From Chloroflexota bacterium (GTDB lineage Bacteria; Chloroflexota; Limnocylindria; P2-11E), in assembly GCA_005889445.1 (NCBI GenBank), contig VBGS01000025.1, positions 1 to 13,633 of the forward strand: a stretch of 13,633 nucleotides of DNA, written 5' to 3'. A model generated the notes under the pieces. The model saw only the letters and a program-made list of their open reading frames with translations. It was not told the DNA's origin and ran no database searches. A program made the position numbers and the translations under genes. Below, one piece after another: positions 1 through 6,063 of the stretch (positions are counted from its first letter, which is position 1; each line of letters begins with the position of its first letter).

Positions 1-1239
1 GTCATCGACTGGCTCATCGACGAGTTCAAGAAGGATCAAGGCATCGATCTCCGCAGCGATCGTCAGGCGCTCCAGCGCCTCAAGGAGGCTGCCGAGAAGG
101 CGAAGATCGAGCTTTCATCGACGCAGCAGACCGAGATCAACCTGCCCTTCGTCACGGCGGACCAGTCCGGCCCGAAGCACCTCGTCATCACGCTCACGCG
201 GAGCAAACTCGAGCAGCTCGTCGGCGATCTCGTCGAGAAGACGATCCCGCCCGTGAAGCAGTGCCTCACCGACGCGGGGGTGAACGCCGAAAAGATCAAC
301 GAGGTCGTCCTCGTCGGCGGCATGACGCGCATGCCGCTCGTCTACGAGACGGTCAAGAAGTTCTTCAACAAGGAGCCCAACAAGAGCGTCAACCCGGACG
401 AGGTCGTGGCCATCGGCGCCGCGATCCAGGCCGGCGTGCTCAAGGGCGAGGTGAAGGACGTCCTCCTCCTCGACGTGACGCCGCTCTCGCTGGGCATCGA
501 GACGCTCGGTGGCGTGGCCACCAAGCTCATCGAGCGCAACACCACCATCCCGACCTCCAAGTCCCAGGTCTTCACCACTGCCTCTGATGCGCAGACGCAG
601 GTGGAGATCCACGTGAGCCAGGGCGAGCGCGAGCTCGCCTCGGACAACAAGAGCCTCGCTCGGTTCATCCTCGACGGCATCGCGCCCGCCCCGCGGGGCG
701 TGCCGCAGATCGAGGTGTCGTTCGACATCGACGCCAACGGAATCGTGAACGTCAAGGCGCGGGACAAGGCGACCGGCCGCGAGCAGCACGTGACCATCAC
801 GGCCTCGAGCGGCCTGTCCAAGGACGAGGTCCAGCGTCTGGTCCGCGACGCGGAGGCGCACGCGGAAGAGGACCGTCGCAACCGCGAACGCATCGAGGTC
901 CGCAACCAGGGCGACACGTTCGCCTACTCGATCGAGAAGACGCTCAAGGATCTCGGAGACAAGGTCCCCGCGGACACGAAGAAGGACGTCGAGGAGAAGC
1001 TCGCCGCGTTACGCGACGCGCTCAAGACCGACGACACCGAGCGGATCCGCTCCGCGACGGACGCGCTCCGTCAGGCCTCGACGAAGATCGGCGAGGTCAT
1101 GTATCAGCAGGAGCAGGCCGGCCAGCAGGGGCAGCCGCAGCCCGGGCAGCCGCAGGCCGAGCCCGAGGGCGAGCCCGCCGGTGCTGGCGCGAAGCGCGAC
1201 GGCGACACGATCGAAGGCGAGTTCAAAGAGCAGAGCTAA
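1..1239 (+). CDS. dnaK: Chaperone DnaK (Hsp70), 3' part, 5' end outside window
   Basis: Cytoplasmic ATP-dependent Hsp70 chaperone working with DnaJ and GrpE. Frame 1 is open from base 1 to the TAA at 1237-1239, giving 412 residues. The first residues (VIDWLIDEFKKDQGIDL) match the family about 230 residues from the normal N-terminus, so the early ATPase domain is missing only because of the window edge. Visible landmarks are the Hsp70 signature VVLVGGMTRMP (nt 304-336), the interdomain linker DVLLLDVTP (457-483) and then the substrate-binding domain with PLSLGIETLGGV. A helical lid follows, then a Gln/Pro/Gly-rich tail ending in GDTIEGEFKEQS, the usual acidic terminus of bacterial DnaK. No grpE or dnaJ follows directly; a terminator and three minus-strand genes separate it from dnaJ at 3324. 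Identification is secure. Confidence 0.98.
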   Translation, partial: VIDWLIDEFKKDQGIDLRSDRQALQRLKEAAEKAKIELSSTQQTEINLPFVTADQSGPKHLVITLTRSKLEQLVGDLVEKTIPPVKQCLTDAGVNAEKINEVVLVGGMTRMPLVYETVKKFFNKEPNKSVNPDEVVAIGAAIQAGVLKGEVKDVLLLDVTPLSLGIETLGGVATKLIERNTTIPTSKSQVFTTASDAQTQVEIHVSQGERELASDNKSLARFILDGIAPAPRGVPQIEVSFDIDANGIVNVKARDKATGREQHVTITASSGLSKDEVQRLVRDAEAHAEEDRRNRERIEVRNQGDTFAYSIEKTLKDLGDKVPADTKKDVEEKLAALRDALKTDDTERIRSATDALRQASTKIGEVMYQQEQAGQQGQPQPGQPQAEPEGEPAGAGAKRDGDTIEGEFKEQS

Positions 1240-1260
1240 AAGCGGAAGCGGACATCAGGG

Positions 1261-1292
1261 TGGCGCCGCCGAGAGGCGGCGCCATTTCTTTT
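1261..1292 (+). terminator. Rho-independent terminator after dnaK
   Basis: A perfect 10-bp stem (TGGCGCCGCC at 1261-1270, GGCGGCGCCA at 1275-1284) closes a GAGA tetraloop of GNRA type and is followed by TTTCTTTT (1285-1292). It starts 22 nt after the dnaK stop. The other strand has no T-tract beyond the stem, so it should act for dnaK and not for the converging cupredoxin gene, whose stop is at 1295-1297. Confidence 0.93.
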
Positions 1293-1294
1293 GC

Positions 1295-1696
1295 TCAGGG
1301 CTTCGCGAGGACGACCCCGACCATCCCATAGGCCTCGTGCCCCGGGAAGTGGCAGATGAACACCATCTCGCCAGGTGCGTCGAACGTGAGCGTCGTCGTC
1401 TTCGTCGTCCGCGGCGGAAGCGAGATCTCGTTCGGACGGTCGCCGTGCACCGCTTCCGTCCCGAGACGATGCCGCTCGTGGAACGCGGCGTCGCCGATGA
1501 GCCACTCGTGATCGATCGGGTCGTCGTTCACGAGCGTGAAGGTCACCGGCACGCCGACCGGGACCTCGATGTGGTTCGGCTCGAAGTGCGAGTAGTGGAT
1601 GCGGATGCCGACCTGTGTCGGGAGCGCCGCGTTCGCCGGCGCGCAGGCGCCCGCCGCAAAAGCGGCGAGCGCCAGCACGCACAGGAGTCGGATCAC
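1295..1696 (-). CDS. Exported cupredoxin (type 1 copper protein)
   Basis: A 133-residue protein with an N-terminal signal sequence (hydrophobic residues about 4-20, likely cleavage after APANA at 23) and a single cupredoxin fold. Candidate copper ligands are H63 in DHEW, then C115, H120 and M125 in the block CHFPGHEAYGM. The C-x4-H-x4-M spacing is that of small blue-copper domains and of the type 1 site of nitrite reductases. It probably carries electrons or binds copper outside the membrane; the partner is unknown. The start is GTG at 1696-1694, which overlaps the TGA of the upstream DUF2330 gene as GTGA. No Shine-Dalgarno is visible, so translation is probably coupled. The same frame stays open upstream to 2656 only because it shadows DUF2330. 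A Cys at residue 18 lies in the signal peptide, but the residues before it are a poor lipobox. Confidence 0.9.
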   Translation of the reverse strand: MIRLLCVLALAAFAAGACAPANAALPTQVGIRIHYSHFEPNHIEVPVGVPVTFTLVNDDPIDHEWLIGDAAFHERHRLGTEAVHGDRPNEISLPPRTTKTTTLTFDAPGEMVFICHFPGHEAYGMVGVVLAKP

Positions 1697-2727
1697 GCGT
1701 GGATCCGCAGAGGCTTGCGCAGGAGCGCTAGGGCACCGATCGCGGCGATCGCCGTGCCGATGACCACGTACGCGTCGTAGCTCGGGGCCGCCGGCCCGGA
1801 CGATGGGGCGGCGGGTAGCTCGAGGCCGGCCGCGACGCGCGATGGCCGGAAGCCGTTCACGTCGACGGCGAGGTCGTACGTGAGCTGACCGGCCGCCGCG
1901 TCGATCGCGATCTTCGTGAGCCACGCGTGCGCCGGTACCCACTCCATGCCTTTGTCGGAGCGCAGGTCGTCGAGCAGCGATGTCGTGGCGGGCGCGTAGT
2001 GATCGAGCCGCATCCCATTCCCGCCGGGGTAGGGCAGGAGCGAGGCGAACGAGTCGGTGAGGAGGTAGACGTCGGCGTCGACGCGATCGGCGGCCTGCTT
2101 TCCGAGACCGAGGATGCGGAGCGGCACCCACGGGTTCGCGGTGGGGATCGTCACGTGTACAGGCGTGCCGTCGCCGACCCGTTGACCACGCGCCTTCGCG
2201 GCGTCCGCGTCGAAGACGGCGGCCATGAAGATCGGGCTGCGGTTCGCGTAGAAGTCGAGGACCTCCGGCGCATCGGCGGGAAGGCGGAAGCCGTGCTCCG
2301 TCGCCCACTGGCCGACCTCGGGACCGCCGCCCTTCAGGACGGTGATGTCGAGCGCGTCGATGCGGGCGGTGAGGATGACCTCGGCCGGCGCGGGGACGGC
2401 GGCGGCTGACCGGAAAGCGAGGCCCTTGTCCGCCCGCAACGGGGTCGTTTCGCGGATCAGCCGCTGGAGGGTCCAGTCGCCGCCGCGCTCGACCTTGTCC
2501 GGAACGCCGGGCAGCGGGATGAGCGAGCCGAACTGGCCGCTGCCGCCCGCGAACTGGAACGACGTGACGTAGTGCTCGATGCCGTCGTGGTAGCCAGCGA
2601 AGGTCGTCGGGCGGAGCAGATTGACCGCGCCGTTCGGCCCGATGAGGCCCGCGCACGCCGCGGCGGGCTGCGCCGTGGCGGCGAGCGCGGCGATGATCGC
2701 CGCGGCTCCCGCGAGGAACGCTCGCAT
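1693..2727 (-). CDS. DUF2330 domain protein, exported and C-terminally membrane-anchored
   Basis: A 344-residue protein: signal peptide (residues 1-24, ending PAAA before C25), a DUF2330 region, and one hydrophobic helix near the C-terminus (about 316-335, before RKPLRIHA). This gives an extracytoplasmic protein with a cytoplasmic basic tail. DUF2330-type features, recalled from the family, are the mature start CAGLIGPNG, the segment QFGSLIPLPGVPDK and the later pattern VGQWATEHGFRLP. The biochemical function of the family is not established. The ATG at 2727-2725 is supported by AGGAGG five bases upstream (2738-2733), the clearest Shine-Dalgarno in the window. The frame continues open to 3273, but the signal peptide and SD fix the start here. 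It overlaps the cupredoxin gene by four bases, so the two are probably co-transcribed and may act together at the cell surface. Confidence 0.88.
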   Translation of the reverse strand: MRAFLAGAAAIIAALAATAQPAAACAGLIGPNGAVNLLRPTTFAGYHDGIEHYVTSFQFAGGSGQFGSLIPLPGVPDKVERGGDWTLQRLIRETTPLRADKGLAFRSAAAVPAPAEVILTARIDALDITVLKGGGPEVGQWATEHGFRLPADAPEVLDFYANRSPIFMAAVFDADAAKARGQRVGDGTPVHVTIPTANPWVPLRILGLGKQAADRVDADVYLLTDSFASLLPYPGGNGMRLDHYAPATTSLLDDLRSDKGMEWVPAHAWLTKIAIDAAAGQLTYDLAVDVNGFRPSRVAAGLELPAAPSSGPAAPSYDAYVVIGTAIAAIGALALLRKPLRIHA

Positions 2728-2732
2728 ACCGT

Positions 2733-2738
2733 CCTCCT
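2733..2738 (-). promoter_or_regulatory. Strong Shine-Dalgarno of the DUF2330 gene
   Basis: On the minus strand AGGAGG lies five bases before the ATG at 2727. It decides between this start and the much longer open frame. Most other genes here lack any comparable SD. Confidence 0.85.
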
Positions 2739-2798
2739 CTCCGGAGTGCCCGGGAATGGCGGTATGACGCTGGCTGGGCCGCGCGGTTCCCTGCGTGC

Positions 2799-3302
2799 CT
2801 AACTGAAGCGGGCGGTCACCATCGCGAGAATGATCGCTGCGCCGACGACGAGCTGGAAATAGCCGAAGCGCCTGATCCGCTCGCCGAGCGCGCCCATCTC
2901 CGCGGCGGCCGCGGCGTCCCCGCCCGCGGCGCGCGGTCCGACCGTCAGGAGCTGGAACGCCCAGCGCCCGATCGTCGCGCGCGTCGCCGCGTAGATCCCG
3001 ATGGCGAGGACGATCCCGATCAGGATCGCCCACGACCAGCGTGTATCCAGCCGGGTGAGCTCCTGACCGCGCCCGCTCGCGAAGAGGTTGAGCAGGCCGG
3101 TCGCGATGGTGAGCTCGGCGACCCGGAAGATGTATCGGAACTGCCGCGGAACCAGCGCCGGCATGACCGCGCCCCGCGCCGGGGCGGGCGTGGCCATGAG
3201 GGCGGGCAGCTGCACCACGATCGTGTAGAAGCCGCCGCCGATCCAGAGGACGCCGGACAGAACGTGAAGCCACTGCACTCCGATACGGAAGACGGCGTCC
3301 AC
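2799..3302 (-). CDS. Four-helix integral membrane protein, CopD / urate-oxidase-N-terminal-like
   Basis: A 167-residue protein with four predicted membrane helices at about residues 9-31, 58-76, 89-107 and 146-164. The first helix carries WLHVLSGVLWIGGGF, a His-containing pattern seen in membrane domains of the CopD and urate-oxidase N-terminal families. I infer the family from this pattern and the helix layout only. The chosen start is GTG at 3302-3300; GTG at 3278-3276 is a possible later start but would shorten the first helix. There is no SD. The stop is TAG at 2801-2799. It lies 71 nt upstream of the DUF2330 gene on the same strand, and starts 21 nt from the divergent dnaJ. With a cupredoxin two genes downstream, a copper or redox role is possible but unproven. 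Confidence 0.72.
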   Translation of the reverse strand: MDAVFRIGVQWLHVLSGVLWIGGGFYTIVVQLPALMATPAPARGAVMPALVPRQFRYIFRVAELTIATGLLNLFASGRGQELTRLDTRWSWAILIGIVLAIGIYAATRATIGRWAFQLLTVGPRAAGGDAAAAAEMGALGERIRRFGYFQLVVGAAIILAMVTARFS

Positions 3303-3308
3303 GGCCCG

Positions 3309-3315
3309 GATAATG
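3309..3315. promoter_or_regulatory. Possible two-way -10 element between the membrane gene and dnaJ
   Basis: The plus strand reads GATAAT (3309-3314), nine bases before the dnaJ ATG. The minus strand reads CATTAT (3315-3310), seven bases before the GTG of the membrane protein. Transcripts starting 7 nt after either hexamer would be leaderless or nearly so. No convincing -35 box is visible on either side. The 21-nt gap leaves no room for separate promoters outside the coding regions. It is inferred from position and resemblance only. Confidence 0.4.
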
Positions 3316-3323
3316 ACAGGTAG

Positions 3324-4424
3324 ATGGCCACGACCTCGGACTTCTACGACCTCCTTGGCGTCCCGCGGAACGCGACGGACGAACAGATCCGGAGCGCCTA
3401 TCGGAAGCTTGCCCGGCAGTACCACCCGGACGTGAGCAGCGCGCCCGACGCCTCCGACCAGTTCAAGCGGATCACCGAGGCCTACGAGGTCCTCACCGAC
3501 CCGCAGCGCCGTCAGCGCTACGACATGTTCGGTTCGACGACCGGCGGCCTTGGGGACTTCGGGATCGGCGACCTGTTCGAGACGTTCTTCGGCGGCGAGA
3601 TGCGTCGCCGCGAGCCGCGCGGGCCGATCCGCGGGGCGGACCTGCGTATGGAGATCGAGATCGAGCTGCTCGACGCGGTTCAGGGGCGCGAGCGTGTCAT
3701 CACCGTCCCGCGCCTCGAGACGTGCGAGCGCTGCAAGGGCTCCGGCGCCGAGCCGGGCTCGCAGATCTCGACGTGCCCGACCTGCAACGGGCGCGGCGAG
3801 GTCCGGCAGGTGCAGCAATCGGTGTTCGGCCGGTTCGTCAACGTGTCGACCTGCCCGCGCTGCGGCGGCGCGGGCAAGACCGTCGACAAGCTCTGCGCGA
3901 AGTGCCGCGGCGAAGGCCGAGAGCGGCATGACCGCGAGCTCACGCTGACCATCCCCGCGGGCATCGACGACGGACAGCAGCTGCGCGTCCCCGGCGAGGG
4001 CGAGGCGGGAATGCGCGGCGGCCCGACCGGCGACCTCTACGTCCTCATCCGCCTGAAGGAGCACGCGATCTTCCGGCGCGAGGGCGACGATCTCGTGCAC
4101 CTGCTCCGTATCTCCCCGGCCCAGGCCGCGCTCGGGGACGAGGTGGGCGTGCCCACGATCGACGGGCCGGAGGCTCGGGTCCGCGTCCCCCCGGGTGCGC
4201 AGAACGGCCAGATGGTCCGCGTCCGTGGAAAGGGTGTGCCGCACCTGGGGACGAACGGCCGCGGCGACGAGCTCGTCTACCTCGACGTCGTCGTGCCGCG
4301 ATCGCTCACCAAGGATCAGCGACGCCTCTACACGCAGCTTCGCGAGATCGAAACCCCGACGTCGCAGGACGGCGACGCGCAGGACCTCTTCGGTCGCATC
4401 AAAGACGCCATGGGTGGGAGCTAG
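3324..4424 (+). CDS. dnaJ: Chaperone protein DnaJ (Hsp40, class A)
   Basis: Cytoplasmic co-chaperone that delivers substrates to DnaK and stimulates its ATPase. The 366-residue protein has a J domain (about 5-70) with HPD at 34-36 and a short Gly/Phe segment (about 69-92). The zinc region has all four CxxCxGxG repeats, starting at C134, C151, C177 and C191, followed by the C-terminal beta domains (PAGIDDGQQLRVPGEGEAG). All hallmarks are intact. The ATG at 3324 gives the standard start ATTSDFYDLLGV. There is no strong SD (ACAGGTAG precedes it), and a -10-like GATAAT lies very close, hinting at a leaderless message. Its end overlaps prmA by 11 nt. DnaK is encoded in the same direction but behind a terminator and three opposing genes, so dnaJ probably has its own promoter. 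Confidence 0.97.
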   Translation: MATTSDFYDLLGVPRNATDEQIRSAYRKLARQYHPDVSSAPDASDQFKRITEAYEVLTDPQRRQRYDMFGSTTGGLGDFGIGDLFETFFGGEMRRREPRGPIRGADLRMEIEIELLDAVQGRERVITVPRLETCERCKGSGAEPGSQISTCPTCNGRGEVRQVQQSVFGRFVNVSTCPRCGGAGKTVDKLCAKCRGEGRERHDRELTLTIPAGIDDGQQLRVPGEGEAGMRGGPTGDLYVLIRLKEHAIFRREGDDLVHLLRISPAQAALGDEVGVPTIDGPEARVRVPPGAQNGQMVRVRGKGVPHLGTNGRGDELVYLDVVVPRSLTKDQRRLYTQLREIETPTSQDGDAQDLFGRIKDAMGGS

Positions 4425-5295
4425 CGCGGCGAAAATCCGCTGGCTCGAGGTCGCCGTTCCCGCGCACGCGGAGGCGGTGGAGGCGGTGAGCGAGATCCTG
4501 AGCCGTTTCGGTCACAACGGCATCGCCGTCGAGATCCCCACCGAGCCGCGCGGCGGCACCGATCACACCGTGAAGGCGTACCTCGTGGAGGACGGTGACT
4601 CCTTCGCGAGAGTCTCCGACGCGCGCGACGCGCTCGGCCATCTCCAGGCGTTCGGACTCGGTCCCATTGGCGAGCTCGCGGTGCGGACCATCGACGACGA
4701 GGATTGGCTCGAGGCATGGAAGGCGTCGCTCACGCCGGTCCGCGTCGGCTCGTTCCTGATCCATCCGACGTGGAGCGACGTGCCGGCAGACGACGCGATC
4801 TCGATCGCCCTCGACCCGGGCATGGCGTTCGGGACCGGGCTCCATCCGACGACGCAGCAATGTCTGGAAGCGCTGTCGACGCTCGCCGTCGACGGGCGCC
4901 GCGTCCTCGACGTCGGCACTGGGTCCGGGATCCTGGCGATCGCGGCGGCCAAGCGCGGCGCCCGCGAGGTCATCGGTGTGGATACGGACCCAATCGCGGT
5001 CGACGCCGCCCTGGAGAACGCGGAGCGCAACGGCGTACGTGTCGCTGTGCGACGCGGATCCGCCGCCGACGTCGGCGAGACGTTCGACGTCGTGGTCGCG
5101 AACATCATCGGTCCCATCCTGGTGCGGATCGCGGCGGATCTGCGCGATCGACTCGACGAGCACGGTGTGCTCGTGGCCGCGGGCATCACCGCGCAGGCCG
5201 AAGCCGACGTCGTCGCGGCATTCGCGGCGAACGGAATGCGCGTGACCGCGCGCGAAGAGCGCGCCGACTGGATCCGGCTCATCCTCGCGCGATGA
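4414..5295 (+). CDS. prmA: Ribosomal protein L11 methyltransferase PrmA
   Basis: SAM-dependent methyltransferase that trimethylates ribosomal protein L11. From GTG at 4414 it is 293 residues, the usual PrmA length. The N-terminal L11-recognition domain (about 7-90, KIRWLEVAVPAHAEAVEAV) is followed by the PrmA motif DPGMAFGTGLHPTT (134-147), the SAM-binding loop DVGTGSG (166-172) and VVANIIGPI (about 228-235), the catalytic-domain NxxxxP-type motif. GTG 4414 is the only plausible start between the dnaJ coding region and the conserved IRWLEV. It overlaps dnaJ by 11 nt and has no clear SD, so coupling to dnaJ translation is likely. The TGA overlaps the rsmE ATG (ATGA). dnaJ-prmA-rsmE is a widely conserved order. 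Confidence 0.95.
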   Translation: MGASAAKIRWLEVAVPAHAEAVEAVSEILSRFGHNGIAVEIPTEPRGGTDHTVKAYLVEDGDSFARVSDARDALGHLQAFGLGPIGELAVRTIDDEDWLEAWKASLTPVRVGSFLIHPTWSDVPADDAISIALDPGMAFGTGLHPTTQQCLEALSTLAVDGRRVLDVGTGSGILAIAAAKRGAREVIGVDTDPIAVDAALENAERNGVRVAVRRGSAADVGETFDVVVANIIGPILVRIAADLRDRLDEHGVLVAAGITAQAEADVVAAFAANGMRVTAREERADWIRLILAR

Positions 5296-6029
5296 GCCAC
5301 CGCTTCTTCATCGACGAGGACGTCGCGGACGAGGCGGTGCTGCGCGGAGATCGCGCGCACCAGATCGCGAACGTCCTTCGACTGCGAGCAGGTGAGGTGA
5401 TCGTTCTGGTGCGCGACGGCATCGAGGCATCCGTCGAGCTCGCGGCCGTGACCGGCGAGGAGGTGCGCGGCCGCGTCATCGAGCGCTCCGCCTCGCGGGA
5501 CGAGCCGATCCATGGCGTCACGCTGGCGCTACCTCTTCTCAAGGGCGATCACGATGAGCAGGTCGTCGAAGCCGTGACCCAGCTCGGCGTGCGCAGGATC
5601 GTCCCGTTCACCTCGGCGCGTTCCGTCGTCCGTTCAGTGAGCCAGGCGAAGCGCGAGCGGTGGCAGCGCATCGCGCGCGAGGCCGCTGAGACCGCGCGCC
5701 GCGGCCGCATCCCGACGATCGACGATCCGAGGAGCTGGGTCGCGCTCTTCGACGCGCTCGGTCCCGGCGCGCTCGTCGCGTGGGAAGCGGAGCCGCTCGT
5801 GCCGCTGCGCGACGCGCTGCGCCCCGCGGACACCTCGATCGTCATCGGGCCCGAGGGCGGGATCGACACGGAGGAGATCGCGTTCGCGCGCGGGCGGGGG
5901 GCGATCACGGTGTCGCTCGGGCCGCGCAACCTTCGTAGCGAAACGGCCGCGATCGCGGCCGTCGCGCAGATCACCGCCGCGCTGGAGCCCACGAATCGAG
6001 ATCAATCGGGAGTCGAGGACCGGTCCTAG
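5292..6029 (+). CDS. rsmE: 16S rRNA (uracil-1498-N3)-methyltransferase RsmE
   Basis: SPOUT-family methyltransferase that makes m3U1498 in 16S rRNA of the small subunit. It is 245 residues with an N-terminal PUA-like domain (about 1-70, starting SHRFFIDED) and a trefoil-knot SPOUT domain. Key motifs are LLKGDHDEQVVEAVTQLGV (about 82-100), IGPEGG (185-190) and LGPRNLRSETA (209-219), the knot and SAM-binding signature. The ATG at 5292 overlaps the prmA stop (ATGA). The tail after residue 232 (EPTNRDQSGVEDRS) is a short hydrophilic extension beyond the usual end. It is probably the last gene of the dnaJ transcript; in Bacillus-type clusters mtaB often follows, but here it does not. Confidence 0.95.
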   Translation: MSHRFFIDEDVADEAVLRGDRAHQIANVLRLRAGEVIVLVRDGIEASVELAAVTGEEVRGRVIERSASRDEPIHGVTLALPLLKGDHDEQVVEAVTQLGVRRIVPFTSARSVVRSVSQAKRERWQRIAREAAETARRGRIPTIDDPRSWVALFDALGPGALVAWEAEPLVPLRDALRPADTSIVIGPEGGIDTEEIAFARGRGAITVSLGPRNLRSETAAIAAVAQITAALEPTNRDQSGVEDRS

Positions 6030-6043
6030 TACCGACGTACTGG
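6017..6043. repeat. Two small inverted repeats at the end of rsmE
   Basis: GGACCGGTCC (6017-6026) is a perfect 10-bp palindrome in the last codons of rsmE. Directly after it, AGTAC (6028-6032) and GTACT (6037-6041) pair around a CGAC loop, extendable by a G-T and a C-G pair. No T-tract follows, so this is not a normal terminator. It could be an RNA end structure, an operator for the gene at 6064, or chance. Confidence 0.3.
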
Positions 6044-6063
6044 CCTAGTCGGCTCCCGCCCCG

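Noticed and set aside
115..861. Long minus-strand open frame opposite dnaK
   Set aside because: Its translation is a run of Arg/Asp/Leu/His with no family resemblance; it mirrors the codon bias of dnaK on the other strand.
1295..2656. One 453-residue minus-strand protein ending in the cupredoxin
   Set aside because: Only the last 133 residues are a real protein with their own signal peptide; the rest is out of frame with the DUF2330 gene that covers the same DNA.
1295..3302. A defined copper-resistance operon (cop/pco)
   Set aside because: There is a cupredoxin and a CopD-like membrane protein, but no CopA, CopB, CopC or metal sensor. The membrane family is inferred from one motif and the helix layout.
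2799..4244. 481-residue version of the membrane protein extending over dnaJ
   Set aside because: The extension lies opposite dnaJ and has shadow-like composition. The membrane helices begin at about 3275, and a GTG at 3302 fits.
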